NCBI GenBank assembly: GCA_965217095.1 | Contig: OZ244235.1 | Location: 5,084,001-5,148,000 of the forward strand | DNA: 64,000 bases | Direction of reading: 5' to 3' | From: CAYNZV01 sp965217095 | Lineage (GTDB): Bacteria > Latescibacterota > UBA2968 > UBA8231 | Shown: positions 31,647 through 42,100 of the stretch, piece by piece | Layout of the letters: each line of letters starts with the position of its first letter | Position numbering within the stretch: position 1 is the stretch's first letter | Position numbers and translations under genes: made by a program | The notes under the pieces: model-generated | Seen by the model: only the letters and a program-made list of their open reading frames with translations | The model's database searches: none | Told to the model about the DNA's origin: nothing

Positions 31647-33908
31647 GGCGCTGTTATTTGAAAAATTATCTGCTCGCCCTGGGCGCTGTTCTGACGGTGT
31701 CGATCGGACCGTCACTCGCCGCTGACATAAGCGGATTCGTGCGCGACGAGAGCAACGGAGAAAGCCTGCCTTTTGTCAGCGTTTATCTCAAGGGTGAACA
31801 ACACGGCGGCATCAGCAACGAGAGTGGCTACTATGCGATAACGAGGATCCCGCCGGGACGTTACACCCTCGCCGCTTCGCTAATCGGATACAAGACCTTC
31901 AAGAAGGAAGTCGATCTGGGCACCAGTGACCTGGTGCTCGACCTGCCGCTCTCGGAAGAAGCGATCGAGTTGGAGACGGTAGTCGTCGAGGCGGAGCGGG
32001 AGGCGATAGAGAGCTTCGACATCAGCCCGGGGCGAACCGTCCTGCTGGTGAAGGAGCTCAAGGCGGCCCCGGCGGCGATCGAAGCCGACCCGATTCGCAC
32101 GATTCAAACCTTGCCGGGAGTGGCATCGCTCTCTGACTTTTCGGTCGGTCTCTACGTTCGCGGTGGAACGCCCGACCAGAATCTCGTACTACTGGACGGC
32201 ACCGACGTCTACAATGCCTCCCACCTCTTCGGCCTCTTCAGCACCTTTCCCGCCGATGCGGCGAAAAGCACCGAGCTGTTGCGCGGAGGTTTTCCGGCGA
32301 AATACGGGGGCCGTCTCTCTTCGGTCCTAAACGTAATAACGGATGAGGGAAACAAGGAGAAATTCGAGGCCGAAGGCGGGGCCAGTCTTCTTAGCTCGCG
32401 ACTGACGGTTCAAGGTCCGGCGGGCAAGGGATCGTGGCTCGTTTCCGGTCGCCGCACCCATCTGGACCCCTTGCTCTCATACGCCGAGGGGCAGTCCGAC
32501 GATCTGGCCAATCTCACCTACAACTTCTTCGACCTTCAGGGGAAAACCCACCAGATCCTGTCCCATGACGATCGGCTGACTGTGGCTGGGTACGCGGGCC
32601 GGGACAATCTCAACATTCGCATCCTCGAATTCGATGCCGACCTGGAATGGGGCAATCGAACCGTCAGCTCCAAGTGGACGCATGTTTTCGACAGCTCTTT
32701 GTTCGGAAATTTCCTGGCCACCGCCAGCCGCTTCAACGCCACGACCACCTTCGATACCGAAGACGTGGAGCTGGAGGAGAACAATCGACTCACCGATGCC
32801 TCGTTCAAAGCGGATATGAACTATTTTCCATCGAAGGATCACGCTGTCGAGGTCGGCTTGCTGGTAAAGCGGATGTCTATGGAATACACCTTTGGCGAGT
32901 CGGACCTAGAGTGGGTGCGAGTCGACGTGGAAGGGTTCCACAACTCGATCTACGTGCAGGACAACTGGTCGCTTAACAGGTTGTGGACGGTGCAGCCGGG
33001 GTTGCGCTTCAACCAGTTCACCAACGGTGATTACTCCGGGTGGTCACCGCGACTCGCGGCGCGGTATCAACTGGGCGCCAAAACCTATTTGAAAGGTGCA
33101 GTGGGGCGCTATCACCAATATATATTCCGCCTTTCAAGAGAATTCCAGAGTATCTCGATTCTCTCTAACGTTTGGGCATTGGCGGATTCAACCGCTGGGC
33201 CCAGTGCCGCCAACCACTTCATCGCGGGGCTCGAGACCGAACGTTACGGATTGAACTTCGATGTGGACTCTACTACAAGGATTACGAAGAGCTCTACGAG
33301 CTGAACTACGACGAGCAGAACTCGACCGAGATCGGGGACATTCTGCGGCGGGGGGACGGCGAGGCGTACGGCTTCGACGCACTAATCAAAAAAAGAGCCA
33401 GAAAACAGACCGGTTGGATCTCTTTTTCGGTAGGCTTGAGCGAACGCACAATCGAGTGAACCAGAACTTGGCGGGTGTGGAGAAGCCGTTCAAATCGAAG
33501 TTTGATCGTAGATTCTCGCTTAACGTAGTGCACTCGTGGCGGCTTGCAAGGTTGTGGTCGCTGAACAGCAGATTCGCGCTCGCTTCGGGCCAACCTTACA
33601 CCCAGGTACTTGGTCGTGGAGAGCTGGAAGTGCCCTCCGGTTTTCGCTACATCTTCCAAGACAAGGGCGCTCTTAACGGCGTTCGGCTACCCGACTACCA
33701 GCGCCTGGACATCTCGCTTCAACGTCGCTTCGAATTCGAAAATTGGGGAATGAAACTCTACCTGCAGGCGGTAAACGTCACCAACCATACAAACATCTTC
33801 AACTACTTCTGGAGTGAAGGCAACGTCGAAAAGCGAAAGCCGGGGAAGCGACGGGAGATCTCCATGTTGCCGCTGCTGCCGAGTCTTGGCGTGGACTTCA
33901 ATTTCTGA
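31643..33908 (+). pseudogene. TonB-dependent receptor with carboxypeptidase-like N-terminal domain, two frameshifts
   Basis: Three frames together encode one receptor of about 750 residues. Frame one (31643 to about 33260) has a signal peptide, a CarboxypepD_reg-like domain (SGFVRDESNGESLPFVSVYL), a plug (SVGLYVRGGTPDQNLVLLDG) and most of the barrel. Near 33262 it shifts to YYKDYEELYELNYDEQ, and near 33445 again to NQNLAGVEKPFKSKFDRRF, continuing to LPSLGVDFNF with the terminal Phe. All three parts align as one barrel, so the breaks look like small indels. Such receptors import glycans, siderophores or other large nutrients. The paired DUF4249 gene is also frameshifted. Confidence 0.85.
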
Positions 33909-33921
33909 GAGGCCATCGATA

Positions 33922-35047
33922 ATGGGGCGTCTAACGCTGTTGCTGCTTTGTGCGATTTGTTCGGCGTGCAGCAAGCCGAATGAAGTCGAAAACCCGGACC
34001 AAACGGTTGTTGTCGAAGCTTACCTTACGCCGGGGCGCGACCCACTCGTAAAGTTGCGCAACACCCTGCCGCCAGAGCAGTTCTTTGAGGGGCTCGAGGA
34101 TACCCTCACAGAGGCTGAGGTGAGGATCCTGGTGGACGATCAGACCTTATGTTCTGTCCGAAATGCCCACGGGTTCCGGGTTGTATTCCATTTCGGCCTC
34201 CACCCTCGCAGTCGAGTCCGGCAAGACCTACACCCTCGAAGTTGATTCTCCGGATTCCCGTCAGGTGCGTGCCCGGACGACCGTTCCGTTCACGGCTGAG
34301 GTGACCGCCGTCGTTGGAGACACCATTACTTACCAGCAGTCCTTTTCGGAAGGATTCGGCAGTCTGCAGCATCCGGGAGAATTTTTCTGGAACAAGAGCG
34401 AGAATGCGGCAGGTTACGTTATCATCGTGGAAGCGGTGGAGGTCAGGTCGCTGCCGATCTCAGCCGAACCGCTCACCGCCGATCTCGACACCCTGGTCGC
34501 CCTCAGGGAACAATTAGAGGGTGAGGCGAGCGCCGATTCCCTGGCGGCGTTGGATCGGCAGATCGAAGAGTTGCGGCGGTTTTTTGAGGAAAACATTTCG
34601 TTGGTGCGCGCCAGCGGTGACACTATCCGCTGGTTACGCGACCGACAGCAGGAGGATTGGGACGATATCGAGGGCAAAGACTGGACGGAGGGTAAGAAGT
34701 GGAGGGATCGGCGTGGCCAACTGTTTAGTCAGCGCAAGATCGACTACTGGGTCCCCGTTGACACGCTGCGCAGCGACTTCTGGTGGTTGGGCGTTCGGTT
34801 CGAAGGGGAATACCAGGTCCGCCTGCAGTCGGTAGACCAGAACTATTTCGATTACTTTTCGACTTTTTTCAACGGCGAATCGGGCAGCGACGGCGACAAC
34901 GGCCCCGTGTTCCACGTGGATGGTGGTTTGGGCGTGTTCGGGTCCTACGCCGAAGACAGCTTTCGCGTCTTGACTCGCAGGAGCGAGAATGGATTGACGA
35001 TGAAGATCGCGACGGAAGCGACTAGGGGCCGTGCTAACCGCCGCTGA
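33922..35047 (+). pseudogene. DUF4249-type outer-membrane lipoprotein, one frameshift
   Basis: The first frame from the ATG at 33922 gives a lipoprotein signal (TLLLLCAICSACSKPNE) and VVVEAYLTPGRDPLVKLRNT up to VRILVDDQT. Near 34147 the reading continues one base away as YVLSEMPTGSGLYSI and ESGKTYTLEVDSPDS to 35047. The N-terminal half matches the DUF4249 pattern as I know it (lipoproteins encoded next to TonB receptors of the FCB group); the C-terminal half is less recognisable and has a charged helical insert at about 34480-34700. It ends by overlapping the convergent MoaD-like gene. Confidence 0.7.
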
Positions 35048-35297
35048 TGGCTGGAAGGAAGTGAACCTCGCTGTTGCTGGGAACCTTGCGCCTCATCCCT
35101 TCGTTGTTGACCTCTCCATCCACCGCCACTGCCATCCCAGGTTTCAAACGATCATCCTCACATAACCTGTCTTTGAAGCCGGGATAGGTGGCTTCCAACT
35201 CCTCGATGATCTGGCGCACGGTCTCACCTTTAACCTCAACCTGGCCGTTCCCACCGGTAAGTTTCTGCATCAGCGAGGGTACCCAGACCGTTGGCAT
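35034..35297 (-). CDS. MoaD/ThiS-like sulfur-carrier or beta-grasp protein
   Basis: An 87-residue beta-grasp protein starting MPTVWVPSLMQKLTGG, with a middle TVRQIIEELEATYPG and ending AISGG, the diglycine tail that MoaD-type proteins use to carry sulfur. The ATG at 35297 is five bases after the stop of the molybdenum subunit gene, so it is the last gene of that operon. A role in supplying sulfur for the molybdopterin cofactor of the adjoining hydroxylase is likely; general MoaD function is the alternative. The frame extends upstream to 35351 inside the preceding gene, which I reject as start. Confidence 0.83.
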   Translation of the reverse strand: MPTVWVPSLMQKLTGGNGQVEVKGETVRQIIEELEATYPGFKDRLCEDDRLKPGMAVAVDGEVNNEGMRRKVPSNSEVHFLPAISGG

Positions 35298-35301
35298 CTT
35301 T

Positions 35302-37596
35302 TTATCCGGCCGCGATAGCCTCCGTGGTCTGCTTCTGCTGCAAAGCGGCAAGAAGGCGATCCGGCCGCATCGGCAATTCGTCGAGATGCACGCCTACCGC
35401 ATCGTTGATCGCATTGCAAACGGCAGCCGGCGGAGGAACGATGTTCGCCTCTCCCACTCCGCGAACGCCGAAGGGATGGGTCGGGTTGGGCACTTCAACG
35501 ATAACCGTCTCGATCATCGGCAGGTCCAAGGAGGTGGGGATGCGGTAGTCGAGGAAGGTGGAGTTGACCATGGTGCCTTCCTCGTTGTAGAAGTACTCCT
35601 CGTTGAGGGCCCAACCGATGCCCTGGACGGAGCCGCCCTGCATCTGGCCCTCCACGTAGCTCGGATGGATCGCGGTGCCGGCGTCCTGAATGGCGGTGAA
35701 ACGGACGATGGAGGTCTTGCCGGTTTCCGGATCTACTTCCACGTCGGCGATATTGGCGGCAAACGATCCGCCGGCTGTTAGGAAGCCAGCGTCCACCGTG
35801 CCGTGCCCGACCACGGGACCGCCGGTCTCTTCCAGCTCACCCGCCAGTTCCTTGAAGTTGAGTTTCTTGCTCGAATCGCTCTTGTGCGTGAACAGCCCAT
35901 CACGAAACTCGACCTCGTCTTCTCCGGCCTCCCATAACTTCGCCGCACGCTCCAGCATCTGCCGCTTGACGTCGTGAGCGGCGTTGTAGGCCGCCCAGCC
36001 GGTGGCGTAGGTCGTCCGGCTTCCTCCGGTGACGTCGGTATAGCCGACCGAGCTCGTATCAGCCACTTGAGGGATGATATCCTCCGATTCCAGGCCCAAA
36101 ACCTCGGCGAACTGCATGGAGATGGAGGTCCGGGTGCCGCCGATGTCCGTCGAGCCCTCCACCAGATTCACCGAACCATCCTTGTTGACGCTGGCGGAAA
36201 CTGCAGACTTGAGCCCCACGTTGAACCAGTATCCCAGGGCGATGCCGCGACCCTGGTTCTTGCCCAGCGGGGCTTTATAATGATTGCTGTCGCGGATAAC
36301 CTCCAGGGCCTCCACACATCCGATTCTCGAATAGACGATCCCGTCCACCCGTCGGGTGCCCTCCTTCGCCGCATTCTTGAGGCGAATCTCCAACGGATCC
36401 ATGTCCAGCTTCGCCGCCAGCTCGTCCATGACGGTCTCGGTGGCAAAGGCGACCTGGGTCGACACCGGTGCCCGGTAGGCAAAACTGCGCGGTTTGTTGA
36501 CGACGACGTCGTAGCCGTCGATGGTGCCGTTGGGCACCTCGTAGCAAGAGAGCACGCACATGACACCGCAATTGAAGGGCGACCCGGGATAGGCGCCCGC
36601 TTCGATGGCGAGATACGCTTCGGCGGCAACAATCTTGCCTTCTCGATCCGCACCAATCTTTACGCGCACGTCCGCTCCGGGTGTGGGGCCTGTGCCTTCG
36701 AAGACATCCGCCCGCGTCATGATCAACTTGACGGGATGACCGGATTTGCGCGACAACACGGCGGCAGGCGGTTCCAGGTAAACGGGTATCTTGCCACCGA
36801 ATCCGCCCCCGATCTCCGCCGGAATTACCTTGATCTTCGACACCGGATGACCGAGGATCGCGCCGGTCTGCTTCTGGGCGACGAACGCCCCCTGCGTGCT
36901 GGTCCAGATGGTCAGCTGGCCATCCGGATTCCACATGGCCGTGGCGTTGTGAGGTTCGATGTACCCCTGGTGGACCGTTGCCGATTCCACCTCCCGTTCG
37001 GCGATCACGTGCGCTTCGGCGAACGCCGGGCCCGGATCACCCAATTTGTGATGGATGTGCTGTGCTACGTTGCTCTTCTTCCCGGTGTCCTCATCCCCCT
37101 CCTTGGTGGTGAGGTCCTCGTGAACCAACGTCGCCCCCTCCTTCATCGCATCGTGCACGTTGACCACCGGGGGCAATACCTCGTAGTCCACGTCGATCAG
37201 GGAAACGGCTTCGTCGGCGATATGGGGGTTGATCGCGGCGACGGCCGCGATGGCGTGGCCACGGTAGAGAGCTTTGTCGGACGCGAGGACATTGTCCCGC
37301 ATATATTTCAGGCGTGCCGGCCCCTCTCCCAGATCGACAATTTCATCCCCTTTAATGGGCGGCAGGTCGGCATTGGTGGCGACTGCCTTAACTCCGGCAA
37401 GAGCTTCGGCTTTGCTGGTATTAATCGATTTGATCTGCGCATGGGCATGGGGACTGCGCAAGACGGCCCCATACAGCATGTTGGTAAGGCGAACATCACC
37501 GCCGTAGACCGCCCTTCCAGTCACCTTGTCGGTGCCGTCGTGTCGAAGAGGCCGCGTCCCGATAACCCTGTATTTGCCGTTTCCGTTGTTAGGCAT
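35302..37596 (-). CDS. Molybdenum hydroxylase large subunit (xanthine dehydrogenase family)
   Basis: A 764-residue molybdopterin-binding subunit. Domain order: N-terminal a/b hammerhead (VTGRAVYGGDVRL), first Mo-binding region with EIGGGFGGK, and a C-terminal second Mo-binding region with GVRGVGEANIVPP, which carries the conserved active-site Glu. The start is an ATG at 37596 because aaggagg is placed right before it; an in-frame GTG 18 bases upstream covers that site. With the FeS and FAD subunits upstream it forms a hydroxylase or dehydrogenase on an aromatic, purine, CO or aldehyde substrate. The CO dehydrogenase loop VAYRCSFR is not present; the corresponding stretch reads RSFAYRAPV, so CO is unlikely. 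Confidence 0.9.
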   Translation of the reverse strand: MPNNGNGKYRVIGTRPLRHDGTDKVTGRAVYGGDVRLTNMLYGAVLRSPHAHAQIKSINTSKAEALAGVKAVATNADLPPIKGDEIVDLGEGPARLKYMRDNVLASDKALYRGHAIAAVAAINPHIADEAVSLIDVDYEVLPPVVNVHDAMKEGATLVHEDLTTKEGDEDTGKKSNVAQHIHHKLGDPGPAFAEAHVIAEREVESATVHQGYIEPHNATAMWNPDGQLTIWTSTQGAFVAQKQTGAILGHPVSKIKVIPAEIGGGFGGKIPVYLEPPAAVLSRKSGHPVKLIMTRADVFEGTGPTPGADVRVKIGADREGKIVAAEAYLAIEAGAYPGSPFNCGVMCVLSCYEVPNGTIDGYDVVVNKPRSFAYRAPVSTQVAFATETVMDELAAKLDMDPLEIRLKNAAKEGTRRVDGIVYSRIGCVEALEVIRDSNHYKAPLGKNQGRGIALGYWFNVGLKSAVSASVNKDGSVNLVEGSTDIGGTRTSISMQFAEVLGLESEDIIPQVADTSSVGYTDVTGGSRTTYATGWAAYNAAHDVKRQMLERAAKLWEAGEDEVEFRDGLFTHKSDSSKKLNFKELAGELEETGGPVVGHGTVDAGFLTAGGSFAANIADVEVDPETGKTSIVRFTAIQDAGTAIHPSYVEGQMQGGSVQGIGWALNEEYFYNEEGTMVNSTFLDYRIPTSLDLPMIETVIVEVPNPTHPFGVRGVGEANIVPPPAAVCNAINDAVGVHLDELPMRPDRLLAALQQKQTTEAIAAG

Positions 37597-37656
37597 GTTC
37601 TCCTCCTTGCTCACAGTCGTTCCATTGGGAGATGGATCGGTATTTGCGTCGTCGGC

Positions 37657-38121
37657 TCAAGCTTGGGCTGCGTCGAGCACCGCCCTGACGATCTTATCAT
37701 AACCGGTGCAGCGGCAGAGATTGCCCGCCAGCCAATGGCGGACGTCGTGCTCGGTCGGTCTTGGTTTGTGGTCGAGCAGCGCCTTGGAGGCCACGAGAAA
37801 TCCGGGCGTGCAGATGCCACATTGAAGTCCGGCATGCTCTAGAAACTTCTGCTGCAGGGGTATCAGTCCTTCGGGGGTGGCCAGACCCTCGACCGTAGTG
37901 ATTTCACTCCCCTCCGCCTCCACCCCAAGGACGAGACAGGTGTCTACGATAACGCCATCCACGATGGCAGTACAGGCGCCGCAGTTGCCGTCGTTGCACC
38001 CTTCCTTGGTCCCGGTGAATCCCAGCTCCTCGCGCAGGACCTCGAGCAGGCTTTGCCGGGGTTCACAGAGGAATTCCACCTCTTCTCCGTTGATCTTCGT
38101 ATGAACGTGAACTTTGCTCAT
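37657..38121 (-). CDS. Molybdenum hydroxylase 2Fe-2S subunit
   Basis: A 154-residue protein with a plant-ferredoxin-type cluster (GCNDGNCGACT plus a distal Cys) and a second helical 2Fe-2S domain (CGICTPGF; LAGNLCRCTGYDKI). It relays electrons from the molybdenum centre to the FAD subunit. The ATG at 38121 is preceded by ggag and chosen over an in-frame TTG 12 bases upstream. It is the middle gene of the operon. Confidence 0.93.
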   Translation of the reverse strand: MSKVHVHTKINGEEVEFLCEPRQSLLEVLREELGFTGTKEGCNDGNCGACTAIVDGVIVDTCLVLGVEAEGSEITTVEGLATPEGLIPLQQKFLEHAGLQCGICTPGFLVASKALLDHKPRPTEHDVRHWLAGNLCRCTGYDKIVRAVLDAAQA

Positions 38122-38139
38122 TGCTTGCTCCAATCCTGG

Positions 38140-39051
38140 TCAGTTGCTGGTCGGATCTTGCACCGCATTCGGTACGAATTCACCCCGAGCCCGGCGAAGG
38201 GCGCCACTCAACGCTCGTTTGGTGAGAACCCCTACCAGATGGGTGCGGTACTCGGCGGTGCCCCGCATGTCGGAGATCGGTCGGGCGGCGGACTTTGCAG
38301 CCCGGGCCGCCTCCTCGATCGCCTCATCACTCACAGCCCGACCCACAAGCAGATTCGCCGCTTCCTCTGCCACCACCGGGGTTGGCGCCACCGCCGCCAG
38401 GGCGATGCGAACGGTTTTGAAGTCCTTCTTCCGGTTCGCCAGCTCGACGTAGGCGCCGACGCCGACGACGGCGATATCCATCTCGTTTCGCGGAATAAAA
38501 CGCAGGTAGTGGGCGCCGGAAAACTTGCGAACTGGCGGGAAGGTCACCGACACGAGGAGCTCTCCCGGGGTCAGAATGTTCGTTCCCGGTCCGGTGCAGA
38601 ACTCGGCCACCGGAACCTGGCGTTTTCCGTTGGGACCCGCGATTTCACAGGTGGCGCCATAGACGATCATGGTGGGTGTGCTGTCAGCGCTGGGCGAGGA
38701 ATTGCATAGGTTTCCGCCAATAGTCGCCCGTCCCTGGATCTGGATCCCACCAATGATGGATGCCGAGTCGACCAGGCCGGGGTACCGCTCAACCACCTCC
38801 CGATCGTTGTAGAGGCGCCAACAGGGTACGGCCGCGCCGACGCGCAAACCGCGCTTGGGGCCGTACGACAATTCGTTGACCTCTGGAATTTTCTTGACAT
38901 CTACAACTCGTTCGGGCTGTAGGCGTTTAATTCTCATCTGGACGATGAGATCTGTTCCTCCGGCGAGGACTCGGGCATTGCCGTTTTGCTCGGAAAGCTG
39001 GGCGATGGCCTCGCGGAGCGTCTTGGGGGTGACGTACTCGAAGTTTTTCAA
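38140..39051 (-). CDS. Molybdenum hydroxylase FAD-binding subunit
   Basis: A 303-residue protein with a PCMH-type FAD domain (ARVLAGGTDLIVQMR; GRATIGGNLCNSSPSAD) and a C-terminal CO-dehydrogenase flavoprotein-like domain. It accepts electrons from the FeS subunit and passes them to an acceptor. A TTG at 39051 is the apparent start. It is first in the order FAD-FeS-Mo-MoaD on the minus strand, the order often found for aromatic or CO-type hydroxylases. Confidence 0.93.
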   Translation of the reverse strand: MKNFEYVTPKTLREAIAQLSEQNGNARVLAGGTDLIVQMRIKRLQPERVVDVKKIPEVNELSYGPKRGLRVGAAVPCWRLYNDREVVERYPGLVDSASIIGGIQIQGRATIGGNLCNSSPSADSTPTMIVYGATCEIAGPNGKRQVPVAEFCTGPGTNILTPGELLVSVTFPPVRKFSGAHYLRFIPRNEMDIAVVGVGAYVELANRKKDFKTVRIALAAVAPTPVVAEEAANLLVGRAVSDEAIEEAARAAKSAARPISDMRGTAEYRTHLVGVLTKRALSGALRRARGEFVPNAVQDPTSN

Positions 39052-39154
39052 GAAGTTCCCGCTCTCGCTGCGTGGTTGAAGGGATTGTTATGAGTCCGAA
39101 AAATGCAGCCTAAATAAGCTTAGCCAGAGGGGAGGTGTCAAGGGTTGGAGTCTA

Positions 39155-42100
39155 TCACGCAACCTCTGAGACGGCCTCATCTTTGGCCAGATATTCCGCT
39201 CGTTCATGTCCGAGAAGCGACAGTACCTCGTGCAGCATCTTCATGGCGACAGGCACGCCGATGAGAATGATCGCCGTGGCGAACAGAATCCCGAACCCTA
39301 GGCTCACCGCCATGGGGATGAGGAATTGTGCTTGCACGCTTTTTTCCAGGATCATCGGCAACAGTGCGAAGAAAGTGGTCAAAGAGGTCAGCAGTATCGG
39401 TCGGAAGCGCTGACACGCAGCTTCAACCAGCGCTTCCTCCACAGGTTTCCCCTGGCTTCGCAAATCATTGTAGAAACTCAGTAGTACCAGCGAGTCGTTG
39501 ACGACCACTCCGGATAGCGCCACGACGCCAAACATAGACAACAAGGCCAGGTCGAGGCCCATGACCACGTGGCCCCAGACCGCGCCGATCATTCCGAACG
39601 GGATAGCGCTCATTACCACCAACGGCTGGGTGTAGGATCGGAACGGTACGGCCAGCAAGGCATAGATGGCGAACATGGCGACGATGAAACCCCGCCCAAG
39701 GCTGGCGAAGGAATCGGCGCGCTCCCGTTGTTCACCTTCGTAGCTGTACCTGAGCTCGGGATAATCCTCTATTAGGGCCGGTAAAATGCGCGCCGCGAGA
39801 TCTCTGTTGACCTCGTCGGCATTGGCGATCTTCTCATCGATGTCTGCGGTAACCGAAACGATGCGCTGCTCGCTGCTACGTTCGATGCTGGCGTAGCCAT
39901 AACCCACCGTGACGTCGGCAACGTGGGCAAAGGGAACCTCGACCCCATCGGGCGTCCGCACCCGCATGTTGCGGATATCGCCAATGCTACGACGCTCGTC
40001 TTCAGGGTAGCGTATCATGATTCTGACGTCGTCGCTGCCCCGCTGAACGCGAAGCGCCTGGTCGCCGTAGAATCCCTGCCGCACCTGGCGCGCGAGGTCT
40101 GAAAGAGTAATGCCGAGGGTTCGAGCCTGGGGCCGAAGGGCGAGCTTCATCTCCAACTTGCCTTCTTGAAAGCTGTCCTGGATGTCACCAACGCCAGGAT
40201 AACCGGCCAGCTCCAATTTTAGCCGCTCCACCGCCTGAAGGAGTTGCTGGAAATCGTTAGAGGACAACTGCACGTCCACCGGATCGCCGGCGGAAAACAG
40301 GGAGGCGGTGAACGTCAGCGATTCTGGCCCGGGAATCTCGCCGACCTGGCCGCGGACCTTCGCGGCAATCTCCGAACTGGAAAACGGCCGCACCTCTGAC
40401 GGCAAAAGCTCGATAGTTATCTCTGCCACATGACCCTGGCCTCCCGCCGGACCCGCTGAGGACATGCTGCTTCTCCGACCCGTCGGCCGATCTCCGATGA
40501 TGGTGAAGACATTGCGAAACACGGAAGGTTGGTCCGCCGACCTGCGGCCGTCGTATTCATCTCGAACCGCCAACGCGCCCGCTTCGATCCGTTTTACCAC
40601 CTGCTCGGTCTGTTCCGCGGTGGTGCCCTGGGGCATGACCAGCGAAATCGTCAACCAATCCGAATCGATCTTGGGCATGAACACGAACTTGATGTGGCCT
40701 CCGCCGACCCAGCCGACGGTGACCAGCATGAGGCTGGCGGCGAGAGCGGTGGTGATCAGGGGATTGGAAATGGCCAGGCTAACTGTGCGCCGGTAACGAT
40801 TGTTGACGAACAGCTTAAGCCGGCGATCCACCCATCTTTGTATGGCATCGTGCCATGCCAGCGGAGCTCGGAACAGCCGTCCCATAACTCTAGAAGCCCA
40901 GCCCTGGCTCGAAGAAGAGAGGTGGGCCGGAAGAATAACCAGGGCTTCGATGAGCGAAACGGCGAGCATCGAGATGACGATCACCGGGATCACCGCCATG
41001 AACTTGCCCATCATGCCTTCGACGTAGAACAGGGGCATGAAAGCGGCTATGGAGGTGAGGATGGAAAAGGTGACCGGTTTCGCGACCTCAAGCGTTCCGT
41101 CGATGGCTGCGCGCACGAAGCTCTTCCCCCGCTCGCGGTGGGCAAAGACATTCTCCCCCACGATGATCGCGTCGTCGACGACGATGCCCAGCGAGACGAT
41201 AAAGGCAAACAGCGACAGCATGTTGATGGATACGTCGAAGGGCTGCATGAGCAGGAAGCTGCCCAACAACGAGATGGGGATTCCCATCATCACCCAGAAG
41301 GCCAGCCGCAGGTCGAGAAAGAGGGTTAGCAGAATAAAGACCAGCACGAGTCCCAGGCGGGCGTTTCGCAGCAGCAAATCCAAACGGCTCAGCAAGAGGC
41401 GGGCGTCGTCGCGAGCGTAGTCCAGCTTGACGCCGGCCGGCAACTGTGCCCTGCGTTCTCCGATGAATTGCTTTACGTACTCACTGATCTCGAGGGCACT
41501 CTGGTCCCCGGTGCGGTAAACCTGAACCACGGCGGCAGGTTGTCCGTTGAATCGAGAGATGAGATCGCTGTCTTCGAACCCATCAACGATGGTGGCGATG
41601 TGGCCCAGCTTCAGTGAAGTGCCGTCGGGGCGGGTCAGCAGCACCACGTCTTCGTACTCGCTGCCGGTGTAACGCAAACCCTTGGTGCGAACCAGGACCT
41701 CACCGTTTTCGCTTTTGACGCTGCCCCCGGGCAGATCGAGGCTGGCGCGCCTGACCGCGTCGGTTACATGGGCAAGGGAAAGTCCGTGCCGGCGCAGCAT
41801 CTTCTCGGAAACCTCAATGGAGATCTCGTCGATGCGCACACCCGCTAGCTCCACCTGCGTAATCATCGGAGCGTCCCGCAATTCGTCGCGCACGCGCTCG
41901 GCGACGACCTTGAGGGCCTTCTCTCCCACGTCGCCGTACGCCACTACGTCGATCACCTGGTTGCGCCGCACCATCTCCTTGATGACCGGCTTTTCGGTTT
42001 CTGCGGGAAAAGTGTTGATGCGGTCGATCTCATTCTTGATGTCATCGAGCATCTGGCCCATGTCGGAGCCGAGCTGGAGTTCGACCGAAACGACACCCAC

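Noticed and set aside
35974..37842. 622-codon plus-strand open frame
   Set aside because: It is antisense to the Mo-hydroxylase large subunit, whose sense protein has all family motifs; the antisense product has none.
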